Source: Rhizobium phaseoli (GTDB lineage Bacteria > Pseudomonadota > Alphaproteobacteria > Rhizobiales > Rhizobiaceae). Taken from it: 64,000 nucleotides of DNA. Where the stretch lies: positions 47,035-111,034 of the forward strand of contig NZ_ML133584.1 of NCBI RefSeq assembly GCF_003985125.1, read 5' to 3'. This document shows, piece by piece, positions 33,143-41,842 of this stretch. Under the pieces are notes generated by a model that worked only from the letters and a program-made list of their open reading frames with translations, was not told the origin of the DNA and ran no database searches. The position numbers and the translations under genes were made by a program. The stretch's first letter is position 1, and each line of letters begins with the position of its first letter.

Positions 33143-33961
33143 CTAAATCTTTACGAAATCCTCGACCTGTGCCCGGATCGCGACTTCGGTCGGCAACCGC
33201 TCCATCGAACTTGCGCCGTAAAAGCCGTTGCATCCCTTGCAGCGGGCGAGCACGTAAGCGGCATCCGCAGGCATGGAGATCGGCCCGCCATGGCAGAGCA
33301 CGATGACGTCGTCGCGCACGGATCTGGCGGCATCCGTCCATGCGTTGATCTTCTCCACGCATCCGTCGAGCGTCAGCGCCGTTTCGGCGCCGATCGCGCC
33401 CCCCGTGGTCAAGCCGAGATGGCAGACGACGATATCGGCGCCGGCCCGGGTCATGGCAATGGCGTCCTCGGCACTGAAGACATAGGGCGTCGTCAGCATG
33501 TCCTTGGCGTTGGCGCGGGCGATGATATCGATCTCGAGATCGAAGCCCATGCCGGTTTCTTCGAGATTGGCGCGGAAGGTGCCATCGATCAGCCCGACGG
33601 TGGGAAAGTTCTGGATGCCGGCAAAACCCATCGCCTTCAACTCGTCGAGGAAGAAATCGGGCAGCATGAAGGGATCGGTGCCGTTGACGCCGGCCAGCAC
33701 CGGCGTGTGTCGCACGACCGGCAGAACCTCGCGGCCCATCTCTTTGACGATTTCATTGGCATTGCCATAGGCGAGCAGGCCTGCCAGCGAGCCGCGCCCG
33801 GCCATGCGGTAACGACCGGAATTGTAGATCACGATCAGATCGATGCCGCCGGCCTCCTCGCTCTTGGCCGAAAGGCCGGTGCCAGCGCCGCCGCCGATGA
33901 TCGGCCGGCCCTCGGAGATCTTGCGGCGAAGCTTGTTCAAAATGTCGTTCCTACGGGTCAA
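33143..33961 (-). CDS. TIM-barrel protein, PEP-hydrolase-like (Tm-1 C-terminal half homologue)
   Basis: The 272-residue protein shows IIGGGAGTGLSAKSEEAGGIDLIVIYNSGRYRMAG-type sequence near its start (motifs GGGAGTGLSAK and YNSGRYRMAGRGS), then VCHLGLTTGG, VLCHGGPISMPADAAYVL and FYGASSMERLPTE. This is the PF09370-type barrel, annotated as phosphoenolpyruvate hydrolase-like, with unproven chemistry. Start proposed at TTG 33961 with GAGGAG 6 bases upstream; an ATG at 33979 overlapping the previous gene is an alternative. In tomato the Tm-1 protein carries a domain of this type after a UPF0261 domain, which here is the gene just upstream. Confidence 0.85.
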   Translation of the reverse strand: MTRRNDILNKLRRKISEGRPIIGGGAGTGLSAKSEEAGGIDLIVIYNSGRYRMAGRGSLAGLLAYGNANEIVKEMGREVLPVVRHTPVLAGVNGTDPFMLPDFFLDELKAMGFAGIQNFPTVGLIDGTFRANLEETGMGFDLEIDIIARANAKDMLTTPYVFSAEDAIAMTRAGADIVVCHLGLTTGGAIGAETALTLDGCVEKINAWTDAARSVRDDVIVLCHGGPISMPADAAYVLARCKGCNGFYGASSMERLPTEVAIRAQVEDFVKI

Positions 33962-33971
33962 AACTCTCTCC

Positions 33972-35168
33972 TCAGGCATGGATGTCATGGAAATTGGCAA
34001 CGAGTGCGGCGGCGAATTCCGGGGTGTTGATATGGGCGTCGACCTCGACAAGACGTCTGTTTTCCGCCTCCCGCCAGCCGGCGCGGATGGCTGAAAACAG
34101 CGCCGCATCGGCGTCCGGGTCGTGGAAGGGCTGACCGGCCGCATCGATCGCCGAAACACCCTGCAGCGGCAACAGGAAGCGGACCGGCCCCTGCATCCGG
34201 TTCAGCCGTTCGACGATGAAAGCGCCAATCCGGCGATTTTCTTCCGGCGTGGTGCGCATCAGCGTCACCTGCGCATTGTGGACATGCAGCTTCCGATCTC
34301 GGAAAGGCGCGGGCACGGTTTCCCGCGCACCGAAATTCACCATGTCGACGGCGCCGACCGAGCCGACATAGGGCAGGCCGGTGCGGATGATGGCGCCGAA
34401 ACGATCCTCGGTCGCTGGGAAGACGCCGCCGACAAGGAGATCCGGAACCTCTGTCGTCGTCACATCGATCACGCCTTGAAGCAGACCGGAATCGGCAAGT
34501 TTCTCCATCGACCGGCCGCCGACGCCGGTCGCATGGAAGACGTAGATCTCGTGCGTATCGCCGAGCATCTCGCGCACCTCAGTGACACAGGGGGTCGTGA
34601 CGCCGAACATGGTCATGCCGATGCCCGGCCGATCATCGTTCGAGGCGGGGATGGGATTGCGGGCCATGCCGGCCACGGCGTTCGCCGCATTGCCGATCAC
34701 CCGGCGCGAAATCGCGTTCAGGCCGGCGACATCGACGACCGAATACATCATGGTGAGATCGTTCGGCCCGACATAGGGCGCGACATTGCCGGAGGCGACC
34801 GTCGAGACCATCAGTTTCGGCAGGCCGATGGGAAGCGCGCGCATCGCTTCCGTGACGAGCGCAGTATTGCCGGTACCACCGAGGCCGAGAACGGCGCCGA
34901 TGTCGCTGCGTGATGTCAGGAATGCCGTCAGCGCCTTGGCCATGGCCGAAACCGCCGCTCCCCGATCGGTCTGCCCCAGCACGGCCGCCGCGCCCTCGGG
35001 ATGAAATTCGGCCACTTCCCGCGCCCGGATATCGGCGCAGGCATCCTCCCCGAGCGTGCCGACATCCACCAGCACGGCATCGGCGCCGGCCGACAGAACC
35101 ACCTCCTTGGCGTAATTCAGTTCCGCGCTCTTGGTGTCGCAGGTGCCGACAATATAGACATATCCCAT
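33972..35168 (-). CDS. Tm-1-like ATP-binding protein (UPF0261 family)
   Basis: The 398-residue protein starts with VYIVGTCDTKSAELNYAKEV and has GLGGTGNTALVTEAMRALPIG, VGPNDLTMMYSVVDVAG, VFHATGVGGRSMEKLADSG and LPLQGVSAIDAAGQPFHDPDAD, all typical of UPF0261. The N-terminal half of tomato Tm-1, which blocks tobamovirus replication, has this fold and binds ATP; the bacterial role is unknown. Start at 35168 has GAGGAGG 10 bases upstream. It is divergent from the GntR gene and coupled to the TIM-barrel gene. Confidence 0.9.
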   Translation of the reverse strand: MGYVYIVGTCDTKSAELNYAKEVVLSAGADAVLVDVGTLGEDACADIRAREVAEFHPEGAAAVLGQTDRGAAVSAMAKALTAFLTSRSDIGAVLGLGGTGNTALVTEAMRALPIGLPKLMVSTVASGNVAPYVGPNDLTMMYSVVDVAGLNAISRRVIGNAANAVAGMARNPIPASNDDRPGIGMTMFGVTTPCVTEVREMLGDTHEIYVFHATGVGGRSMEKLADSGLLQGVIDVTTTEVPDLLVGGVFPATEDRFGAIIRTGLPYVGSVGAVDMVNFGARETVPAPFRDRKLHVHNAQVTLMRTTPEENRRIGAFIVERLNRMQGPVRFLLPLQGVSAIDAAGQPFHDPDADAALFSAIRAGWREAENRRLVEVDAHINTPEFAAALVANFHDIHA

Positions 35169-35234
35169 TGTTTTTCCTCCTCTTTTCAAACTTTCACTGC
35201 GAGCTTTCGATAAAATTCCTGTTTTTGTATTTTT

Positions 35235-35264
35235 CATATTGTATATTCTTTCGCATATTGCATA
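35235..35264. promoter_or_regulatory. Direct repeats in the GntR/Tm-1-like divergent region
   Basis: CATATTGTATA (35235-35245) and CATATTGCATA (35254-35264) match at 10 of 11 bases with starts 19 bases apart, in a strongly AT-rich stretch between the divergent genes. They are likely contacts for the adjacent GntR regulator and overlap the probable promoters for both directions. Confidence 0.45.
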
Positions 35265-35289
35265 CTTAAATTCTCAACGCCAGACGGAA

Positions 35290-35952
35290 ATGGAAACCAT
35301 GAACGCACCGCGCCACCTCACCCTTCGCGAGCGGATCTACGAGGAAATCGTTCGGCTGATCGTCTCGGGCGAGCTGCCGAGCGGTGTGTCGATCGACGAA
35401 AAGGAGCTGACGGACCGCCTGCAGGTCAGCCGCACGCCATTCCGGGAGGCGATCGGCACGCTCGCCAAGGAAGGGCTGATCGAGATCAAACCCTATCGCG
35501 GATTCTTCGTGCGCAGCTTCACGCCGAAAGAGATCGACGACCTCTATAATCTGCGCAAGACGCTCGAATGCTTCGCCGTCGAGCTCGCCGTTCCTGAGAT
35601 GAGCGACCGGCATATCGCAAACTTCGAGCGTATCCTGGATGAGGCCGTGGCCGCATTGCGCCGCGGCGACATGGAAACCTACGGCATTCGCGACAAGGAA
35701 TTCCACGAGACCATCGCCGAGCTTTCGGGAAGCGCGCCGCTGATCGAAACGCTGGCGCGGCTTGCACTGCAGATTCAGATCTGCCGCTCGATCGCCAATG
35801 AGAGCCGTGATCTGGCCGAAAGGGCGGCCGAGGAGCGCGATCAGATCCTGCAGGCTTTCAGGGCGCGCGACATCGGCCGCGCCAAGGCGCTGATGCACGC
35901 GCATATCAGCGATGTCCAGCAGGCCGTCATGGCGCGCTTTCAGAAGGGTTAG
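35290..35952 (+). CDS. GntR family transcriptional regulator (FadR/FCD subfamily)
   Basis: The 220-residue regulator has an N-terminal winged helix (LRERIYEEIVRLIVSGELPSG, then LTDRLQVSRTPFREA) and a helical FCD effector domain with DLYNLRKTLECFAVELA, FHETIAELSG and the metal-binding His residues near DKEFH and MHAHIS. Start at METMNAPRH (35290); MNAPRH at 35299 is also possible. It sits between the divergent Tm-1-like pair and the sugar ABC operon (80 bases downstream) and probably controls both in response to a small acid or sugar derivative. Confidence 0.92.
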   Translation: METMNAPRHLTLRERIYEEIVRLIVSGELPSGVSIDEKELTDRLQVSRTPFREAIGTLAKEGLIEIKPYRGFFVRSFTPKEIDDLYNLRKTLECFAVELAVPEMSDRHIANFERILDEAVAALRRGDMETYGIRDKEFHETIAELSGSAPLIETLARLALQIQICRSIANESRDLAERAAEERDQILQAFRARDIGRAKALMHAHISDVQQAVMARFQKG

Positions 35953-36031
35953 CCGAAGGACATGAGGGAGAGGGAGGTCTCCTTCAGCAACCGAAAAACA
36001 TGGGCCGAGGAGCGGTCCGGAGGAGGGAACA

Positions 36032-37288
36032 ATGCTGAAATTTCTTGCCCGCAGCACCGCACTGGCGGCGATGATCGCCGCAAGCGCGCTGGCGGCACAT
36101 GCCGAAACCCTGAAAATGTGGGGGCCCGAGCAGATCACCGAGCCGCTGGTCGCGCAACTCTGGAACGGTATCAAGGCCGATTTCGAAAAGGCCAATCCCG
36201 GTGTGACCGTCGAATTCATGCCGCCGACTGGCACGATCAGCAACGGCGCGGTGCAGGCGGCGATCCAGTCGGATGCCGGACCGGACGTGATCCTCACCAA
36301 TTCGGGCATCGGCCGCATCAGCGTCGTCAAGAATGCCAAGCAGGTTGTCCCGCTCACCGAGCAATATGAAAAACGCGGCTGGAAGGACAAGATCTATCCC
36401 TGGCTCTACACCGAGCTGAAGGGCCAGTTCGGCGGCGAGATCTATGAGGTTCCCGATGGGCTCGATGCGCTCGGCATCTGGTACCACAAGGACATTTTCG
36501 CGCAGGCCGGCTGGAAGATCCCCGCGACCTGGAGCGAATTCGAAACGCTGATGAAGTCGATCGAGGAGACCGGCCTGCAGCCGATCGCCATCGGCCCGCG
36601 CACCTCAGGCAGCGCCGGCCATCTCTTCGGCAACCTGCTGCAATCGGCGAGCGGCAAGGAGGTGATCGGCAAGGCGCTGCGCCGCGAGATTGCCTGGGAC
36701 GATCCGTCCGTCGCCGCCGGCGCCATCCGGCTGCAGAAGCTGGTCGAGGCAGGCGACATCAAGAAGGAAATGGCCGGCCTTGATCTCGACGGCGCCTCAC
36801 GCCTCTGGTTCAACAAGCGCGCCGCCATGTTCGTCGCCGGCCCCTGGTTCACCGCCAATGCCCGCAAGGCCGGCTATGACCTGACGAATGCCGGCTATGC
36901 GCCGATGCCCTCCGACATCAAGGGCGCCGCGATGCCGACCGGCGGTGTCGGATGGAGCTGGCTGATCCCCGTCAACTCCAGGCAGCCGGAACTCGCGATG
37001 AAGTGGATCGACTTCATGCTGTCGGATGCCGTGATGAAGAAACGCGCCCAGGACCCGGCAAGCACGATGATCTATCCGCGCGAAATCCCGGGCCTCGAAC
37101 CGCCGACCCCTGTCCTGAAAGAGATCTTCGCGGCCGCTGCCGGTGGCGTCGGCTATAATCCGAGCGTCTATCTGCCCGGGCCGGTGCTCGACACATATTT
37201 CCAGGTCATCCAGGGCCTGATCTCCGGCCAGATCGGCGGCGAGGACGGCATGAAGCAGATCCAGACGAAGATGGCAGAGGCGAAATAG
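36032..37288 (+). CDS. Sugar ABC transporter substrate-binding protein (family 1)
   Basis: The 418-residue protein has a Sec signal (MLKFLARSTALAAMIAAS, cleavage after AHA near residue 23) and family 1 features: LKMWGPEQITEPLV, NPGVTVEFMPPTG, AIQSDAGPDVILTNSG, GLDALGIWYHKDIFAQAGWKIPATWSE-type motifs and FNKRAAMFVAGPWF. Its stop overlaps the GTG start of the first permease gene. No ATPase gene follows, which is unusual for such an operon. Confidence 0.93.
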   Translation: MLKFLARSTALAAMIAASALAAHAETLKMWGPEQITEPLVAQLWNGIKADFEKANPGVTVEFMPPTGTISNGAVQAAIQSDAGPDVILTNSGIGRISVVKNAKQVVPLTEQYEKRGWKDKIYPWLYTELKGQFGGEIYEVPDGLDALGIWYHKDIFAQAGWKIPATWSEFETLMKSIEETGLQPIAIGPRTSGSAGHLFGNLLQSASGKEVIGKALRREIAWDDPSVAAGAIRLQKLVEAGDIKKEMAGLDLDGASRLWFNKRAAMFVAGPWFTANARKAGYDLTNAGYAPMPSDIKGAAMPTGGVGWSWLIPVNSRQPELAMKWIDFMLSDAVMKKRAQDPASTMIYPREIPGLEPPTPVLKEIFAAAAGGVGYNPSVYLPGPVLDTYFQVIQGLISGQIGGEDGMKQIQTKMAEAK

Positions 37289-38283
37289 TGGCCATCCCCG
37301 AAACGTCAGGCAGCAAGGTCGCGGCTCCTCTCAGCACGACACCTGCCGCGGCAGGACATACGGGCGGTACATTCGCCCGTATGTCGAAACCCAGGGCGGC
37401 CAGGTCCGTCTCAGCCGATGGCGATACCGGCACCGCATACTGGCTCATGGCGCCGGCGCTCGCGCTCTACGCCGTCTTCACCCTGCTGCCGATCGCCGCG
37501 ACTTTCTGGCTGAGTTTTAACAGCTCGGCCGGCTTCAACACCTCCGCGAGCTTCGTCGGCTTCGGCAATTACGCGAAGGCGGCGCATGACCCGATCGTCT
37601 GGAAGAGCCTCGTCCACACCTTCGTCTGGCTCGCCTACCATCTGGTGATGGCAGGCGGGCTCGGCCTTCTGCTGGCGCTCGCGGTCAGCAGGCTGCGTTT
37701 CACCCAGGTCTTCTTCCGCACCGCCTTCTTCCTGCCGCATCTGGTGTCGCTGGCAGTGGTCGGCGTCATCTGGGCCAATATCTACGATCCGTTTTTCGGC
37801 CTCCTGAACACGGCCCTGACGCTGATCGGGCTCGGCGCCTTCACGCAAGGCTGGCTTTCCGATCCGGCTCTGGTGCTGTTTTCCGTCAATGTCGCGAGCT
37901 CGTGGCAGGGGTTTGGCCTCTACATGCTGCTCTTCATCGCCGGGCTGCAGAATATCGACCGCTCGCTCTACGACGCGGCGGAGGTGGACGGCGCCAATGC
38001 CTTCCAGCAGCTGATTTATGTGACGCTGCCGGGGCTTCGCGAGGTAATGACCTTCGTTGTCTCGCTGGCGATGATCAACGGTCTGAAGGGCTTTGCGACG
38101 GTCTTCGTCATGACCAATGGCGGCCCCTTCTATCAGAGCGAACTGATCACGACCTATATCTACCGGCTCGCCTTCCAGTCCCAGGATCACGGGCTCGCGG
38201 CGGTGCTCTGCATCCTGCTCAGCCTGCTGGCAATCGTCATTACCATCGTCTTCAACCGCTGGCGCGCGAGGCTTTCGCAATGA
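37288..38283 (+). CDS. Sugar ABC transporter permease (MalF/UgpA type)
   Basis: The 331-residue protein has a long hydrophilic N-terminus (about 50 residues), then six helices beginning at YWLMAPALALYAVFTLLPIA and the EAA loop YDAAEVDGANAFQQLIYVTLP. The start is a GTG overlapping the SBP stop (TAGTG). An ATG at 37381 would shorten the unusual N-terminus by 31 residues but has no ribosome-binding site. Confidence 0.92.
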   Translation: MAIPETSGSKVAAPLSTTPAAAGHTGGTFARMSKPRAARSVSADGDTGTAYWLMAPALALYAVFTLLPIAATFWLSFNSSAGFNTSASFVGFGNYAKAAHDPIVWKSLVHTFVWLAYHLVMAGGLGLLLALAVSRLRFTQVFFRTAFFLPHLVSLAVVGVIWANIYDPFFGLLNTALTLIGLGAFTQGWLSDPALVLFSVNVASSWQGFGLYMLLFIAGLQNIDRSLYDAAEVDGANAFQQLIYVTLPGLREVMTFVVSLAMINGLKGFATVFVMTNGGPFYQSELITTYIYRLAFQSQDHGLAAVLCILLSLLAIVITIVFNRWRARLSQ

Positions 38284-39107
38284 GTATGCGTAATCGCGAA
38301 TGGCCCGTGGCGCTGGCACTGACGCCTGTCTTGATCCTGATCCTCGCCCCCTTCGTCTGGCTGCTGATATCAAGTTTCAAGACCGAGGCCGAGATCGGCC
38401 AAGCCGATCCCTTCACCTGGCCCGCCGACCTGATGTGGCAGAATTATCTCGATGCCTGGCAGATCGGCGGCTTCGGCGATCTCGTCGGCAACAGCCTCAT
38501 CAACCTCGTCGGCGTCGTCATCCTGTCGCTGCTCACCTGCGCGCCTGCCGGCTATGCGCTGGCCAAGATCCGCTTTCCCGGCCGCGAATGGCTGTTCTAC
38601 ACCTTCATCCTCGGCCTCACCGTGCCCGTCCAGGCGATCGTCATTCCGCTCTATCAGGTGCTCTTCGGGCTCGACCTCGTCAACACGCTGGCTGGTATCG
38701 TGCTGGTGCAGGTGAGCAACGGCATTCCCTTCGGCATCTTCCTGATGCGGAGTTTCTTCGTCGGCGTGCCCGATGATCTGATCGAGGCCGCCAAGATCGA
38801 CGGCGCCTCGCCTATCCAGATCCTCACCAAGATCTTTCTGCCGATCTCCACGCCGGCGGTGCAGGCGCTCGTCATCATCAGCGCGCTCTCCACCTGGAAC
38901 GATTTTTTCCTGCCGCTGATCGTGCTGATCAGTCCGGAAGTGCAGACGCTGCCACTCGGGCTGGTGCGTTTTGCCAGCACCTATGCCTCCGATTACCGCC
39001 TGGTCTTCTCAGGCACCGTCATTTCGTTCCTGCCGATCATTCTTCTCTACATCCTGATGCAGCGCCGTTTCACCGAAGGGCTGACGCAAGGGGCAATTAA
39101 GGGCTGA
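38280..39107 (+). CDS. Sugar ABC transporter permease (MalG/UgpE type)
   Basis: The 275-residue protein has six probable helices, starting at WPVALALTPVLILILAPFVW, with the EAA loop EAAKIDGASPIQILTKIFLP and the typical ending FTEGLTQGAIKG. Start ATG overlaps the previous stop (ATGA). It is directly followed by the dehydrogenase gene (2-base gap) rather than an ATPase gene. Confidence 0.93.
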   Translation: MSMRNREWPVALALTPVLILILAPFVWLLISSFKTEAEIGQADPFTWPADLMWQNYLDAWQIGGFGDLVGNSLINLVGVVILSLLTCAPAGYALAKIRFPGREWLFYTFILGLTVPVQAIVIPLYQVLFGLDLVNTLAGIVLVQVSNGIPFGIFLMRSFFVGVPDDLIEAAKIDGASPIQILTKIFLPISTPAVQALVIISALSTWNDFFLPLIVLISPEVQTLPLGLVRFASTYASDYRLVFSGTVISFLPIILLYILMQRRFTEGLTQGAIKG

Positions 39108-39109
39108 CC

Positions 39110-40201
39110 ATGTCGCATCACGTCCAGCGGGAAATCCGCTACAATTTCGAATTCGATCACCGCATCAAGGCCTGTTTTATCGGCGCCGGCGGCCATGCCT
39201 ACCGCAATATCTACCCGGCGCTGCGGTATGCGCCGGTCGAGCTCACCGGCATCTGCGATCTCGACCTCGGCCGCGCCGACAAATTCGCCAAGCTCTTCGG
39301 CGCCGGCAAAGCCTACACCGATCACCGCGACATGCTGGAGCAGGAAAAGCCGGAACTGGTCTTTCTCGTCACCGCCTACCATCCCGACGGCCGGGTGCAG
39401 GCAACGGATCTGGCGCTCGATGCGCTCGCCGCGGGCGCGCATGTCTGGATGGAAAAACCGACCGCCGCGACCATGGAAGACATCGATAGGCTGCGGGCGG
39501 CCAGTGCCGCGGCCGGCCGCATGGTGATGACCGGTCTCAAGAAGACCTTCTTCCCGACGATCGAGAAGCTCAGGGATCTGATCGGTTCGCCCGGTTTCGG
39601 CCGGCTGACCTCGATCAATGTCCGCTATCCCCAGAGCCTGCCGAGCCCCGAGGACCGCGCCGATCTCGTCAGGATGCAGAGCTTCCTCGATCACATTTAT
39701 CATCCGGGGGCGATCCTCAATTTCCTCGGCGGCGAGATCGAACGCGCGAGCTACGAATGGGAAGCGCTGTCGGGGGCGACTGTCACCAGCCTGCGCTTCC
39801 GCTGCGGCGCGATCGGCACGCTGCACCTGGCCGCCGGCCAATCCGGCGGCAGCATCTTCGAGCGGATCGAGATCATCGGCGAGGGCGCCAATGCGATTGT
39901 CGAAAACGGCAGCCGGCTGACCTATTTCCGCAAGGCGGACCTGCCGTCCTATGGCCGCGCCGCAAGCTTCATCCAGCCGGATGAGAACGCCGCACTTATC
40001 TACGAGCCGGAGCATTCGCTCGGCCAGCTCTACAATAACAACCTCTTCTATCTCGGCTATGTGCCCGAAATCCTGCATCTGACGGATGCGATCCTCGCCG
40101 GTACCTCAATCAGCCGGGGCACGCTGGAAATCGCCCGCGAGATCATGAAGCTCTTCGACTTTTATAGACGCGCGGATGCGGGCGTCACCACCCATTTCTG
40201 A
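39110..40201 (+). CDS. Gfo/Idh/MocA family oxidoreductase
   Basis: The 363-residue protein has a Rossmann start (ACFIGAGGHAYRNIYPAL), GICDLDLGRADKFAKLFG and the family motif MEKPTAA near residue 121, then a catalytic-region FLDHIYHPGAI. The enzyme probably oxidises the sugar or sugar acid brought in by the preceding transporter. It is distinct from the one at 10616-11650, and its N-terminus carries about 18 extra residues before the Rossmann fold. Confidence 0.9.
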   Translation: MSHHVQREIRYNFEFDHRIKACFIGAGGHAYRNIYPALRYAPVELTGICDLDLGRADKFAKLFGAGKAYTDHRDMLEQEKPELVFLVTAYHPDGRVQATDLALDALAAGAHVWMEKPTAATMEDIDRLRAASAAAGRMVMTGLKKTFFPTIEKLRDLIGSPGFGRLTSINVRYPQSLPSPEDRADLVRMQSFLDHIYHPGAILNFLGGEIERASYEWEALSGATVTSLRFRCGAIGTLHLAAGQSGGSIFERIEIIGEGANAIVENGSRLTYFRKADLPSYGRAASFIQPDENAALIYEPEHSLGQLYNNNLFYLGYVPEILHLTDAILAGTSISRGTLEIAREIMKLFDFYRRADAGVTTHF

Positions 40202-40216
40202 ACAGGGAAGACGGCC

Positions 40217-40597
40217 TTGACCGAGACAGATGTCATTTTCAGGAAAGCCGGCGGCGAATTCATGCCGACTAGCTGGGGCGAACTCAACTGGAAGATCACC
40301 GGCGACGGCACGCCCGGCGCCGAGATGACCTTCGGCACCTGCCGCATCAATCCCGGCGAGCGCAACCAGCTGCATTCCCATCCCGATTGCGAGGAGATTC
40401 TCTATGTTGTTTCCGGCCATTGCGAACACAAGCTCGGCGACGCGCTTTACCGGCTCGAAGCCGGCGATGCCATCCGCATTCCCCGCAATGTCCGTCACTG
40501 GGCCCGTGCCCTCGGTGCCGAACCGCTCTTTGCCCTGATCATGTTCTCCTCCGGCACCAGGACGGCTATCAATCATGAAGGCGAGAGGGCGGCCTGA
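40217..40597 (+). CDS. Cupin domain protein
   Basis: The 126-residue single-domain cupin has motif 1 at about residues 48-65 (NQLHSHPDCEEILYVVSG, metal ligands His/His/Glu) and motif 2 around LEAGDAIRIPRNVRHWARA. It starts at a TTG 15 bases after the dehydrogenase stop, with GGAAG upstream. Small cupins in sugar operons often isomerise or epimerise sugars or bind them as sensors; which applies here cannot be told. Confidence 0.85.
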   Translation: MTETDVIFRKAGGEFMPTSWGELNWKITGDGTPGAEMTFGTCRINPGERNQLHSHPDCEEILYVVSGHCEHKLGDALYRLEAGDAIRIPRNVRHWARALGAEPLFALIMFSSGTRTAINHEGERAA

Positions 40598-40884
40598 GCT
40601 AACGGGGGAAATATATTGCGCCGATTGCGCTTCACCACATCTGACCATTGGCATGCCGGCAATGAACCTGCCCAAGGGCCATCTGCTTTCGGCCGTGATG
40701 GGCAGGCGTCTTGCCGAAGCGGAGCCCTGAGACGGCCATTCTCCTGCATTTGCTAATATTCTGACGATTGTGTGAAGCCGCCGCGACACCTCTGACAAAC
40801 CGCGTCGCCTCTGCTATGTCAGGAAAAATGCGGTGGCCAGCCGATGGCTGCCGCTCTGTCCGATCAATGCCAGGAGTTTGAAAG
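40598..40884. other. Intergenic region before the YghU-type gene
   Basis: The 287-base gap holds no clear gene. A possible promoter for the next gene is CTGACA (40792-40797) with CTATGT (40814-40819) after 16 bases. A 25-codon open frame at 40653-40730 has no ribosome-binding site or recognisable content. Confidence 0.4.
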
Positions 40885-41760
40885 ATGAGCGGTTCTTCCG
40901 ATTATATACCCCCGAAAGTCTGGACCTGGAACAAGGCGAATGGCGGCCAGTTCGCCAACATCAATCGTCCGATTGCAGGGCCGACGCATGAGAAGGAGCT
41001 TCCGATCGGCCGTCATCCGCTCCAGCTCTATTCGCTCGGCACGCCGAACGGCCAAAAGGTCACGATTATGCTCGAGGAACTGCTGGCGCTTGGCCATAGC
41101 GGTGCCGAATATGACGCCTGGCTGATCCGGATCGGCGATGGCGACCAGTTCGGAAGCGATTTCGTCAAGATCAATCCCAACTCCAAGATCCCGGCGTTGA
41201 TGGACCGCAGCGGCGAAAAGCCCATCCGCGTCTTCGAATCCGGCGCCATCCTCACTTATCTCGCCGAGAAATTCGGCGCTTTCCTGCCGACTGAGCCAAG
41301 CGAGCGCGCCGAATGCCTGTCGTGGCTATTCTGGCAGATGGGAAGTGCCCCCTACCTCGGCGGCGGCTTCGGCCATTTCTACGCCTATGCGCCAACGAAG
41401 ATCGAATATGCGATCGACCGCTTCGCCATGGAGGTGAAGCGCCAGCTCGACGTGCTCGATCGCCGCCTGGCCGAAAGCAAATATGTGGCGGGCAGCCAGT
41501 ACACCATTGCCGACATTGCCATTTGGCCATGGTATGGCGGCTTGGTGAAAGGCTGGACCTATGGTGCAGCCGAGTTCCTGCAAGTCGAGGACTATAAGAA
41601 CGTCGAGCGCTGGGCCGACCTCATCCACAGCCGTCCGGCCGTACAGCGCGGCCGGATGGTGAACCGTCTTTCCGGCGAACCTTCGAGCCAGTTGCACGAG
41701 CGTCACGAGGCCAGCGACTTCGACACGAGAACGCAGGACAAGCTCGCGGCCGCCGAGTAA
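40885..41760 (+). CDS. yghU: Glutathione-dependent disulfide-bond oxidoreductase, YghU type
   Basis: The 291-residue glutathione transferase has the long YghU-type N-terminus (YIPPKVWTWNKANGGQFANINRPIAG), then a thioredoxin-like domain with LYSLGTPNGQKVTIMLEE, NPNSKIPAL and FESGAILTYLAEK, and an all-helical C-terminal domain with YTIADIAIWPW. YghU reduces disulfides with two bound glutathiones. It is a single gene, convergent with the peptide SBP gene. Confidence 0.95.
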   Translation: MSGSSDYIPPKVWTWNKANGGQFANINRPIAGPTHEKELPIGRHPLQLYSLGTPNGQKVTIMLEELLALGHSGAEYDAWLIRIGDGDQFGSDFVKINPNSKIPALMDRSGEKPIRVFESGAILTYLAEKFGAFLPTEPSERAECLSWLFWQMGSAPYLGGGFGHFYAYAPTKIEYAIDRFAMEVKRQLDVLDRRLAESKYVAGSQYTIADIAIWPWYGGLVKGWTYGAAEFLQVEDYKNVERWADLIHSRPAVQRGRMVNRLSGEPSSQLHERHEASDFDTRTQDKLAAAE

Positions 41761-41798
41761 CCAAGCTGCCCCAGCCACTTGCCGCAGCAACAAATGAA

Positions 41799-41825
41799 GC
41801 TCCGCCGCCTTTACGGCGACGGAGC
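41799..41825. terminator. Hairpin between convergent yghU-type and peptide SBP genes
   Basis: GCTCCGCCGCC (41799-41809) pairs with GGCGACGGAGC (41815-41825) with one mismatch around a 5-base loop. It lies in the 82-base gap between two convergent genes and could terminate both transcripts. T-tracts are short on both sides. Confidence 0.5.
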
Positions 41826-41842
41826 ATTGATGCTGGCGGAAC

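Noticed and set aside
40653..40730. 25-codon open frame after the cupin gene
   Set aside because: Too short, no ribosome-binding site, no known relative; possibly a remnant but not supportable.
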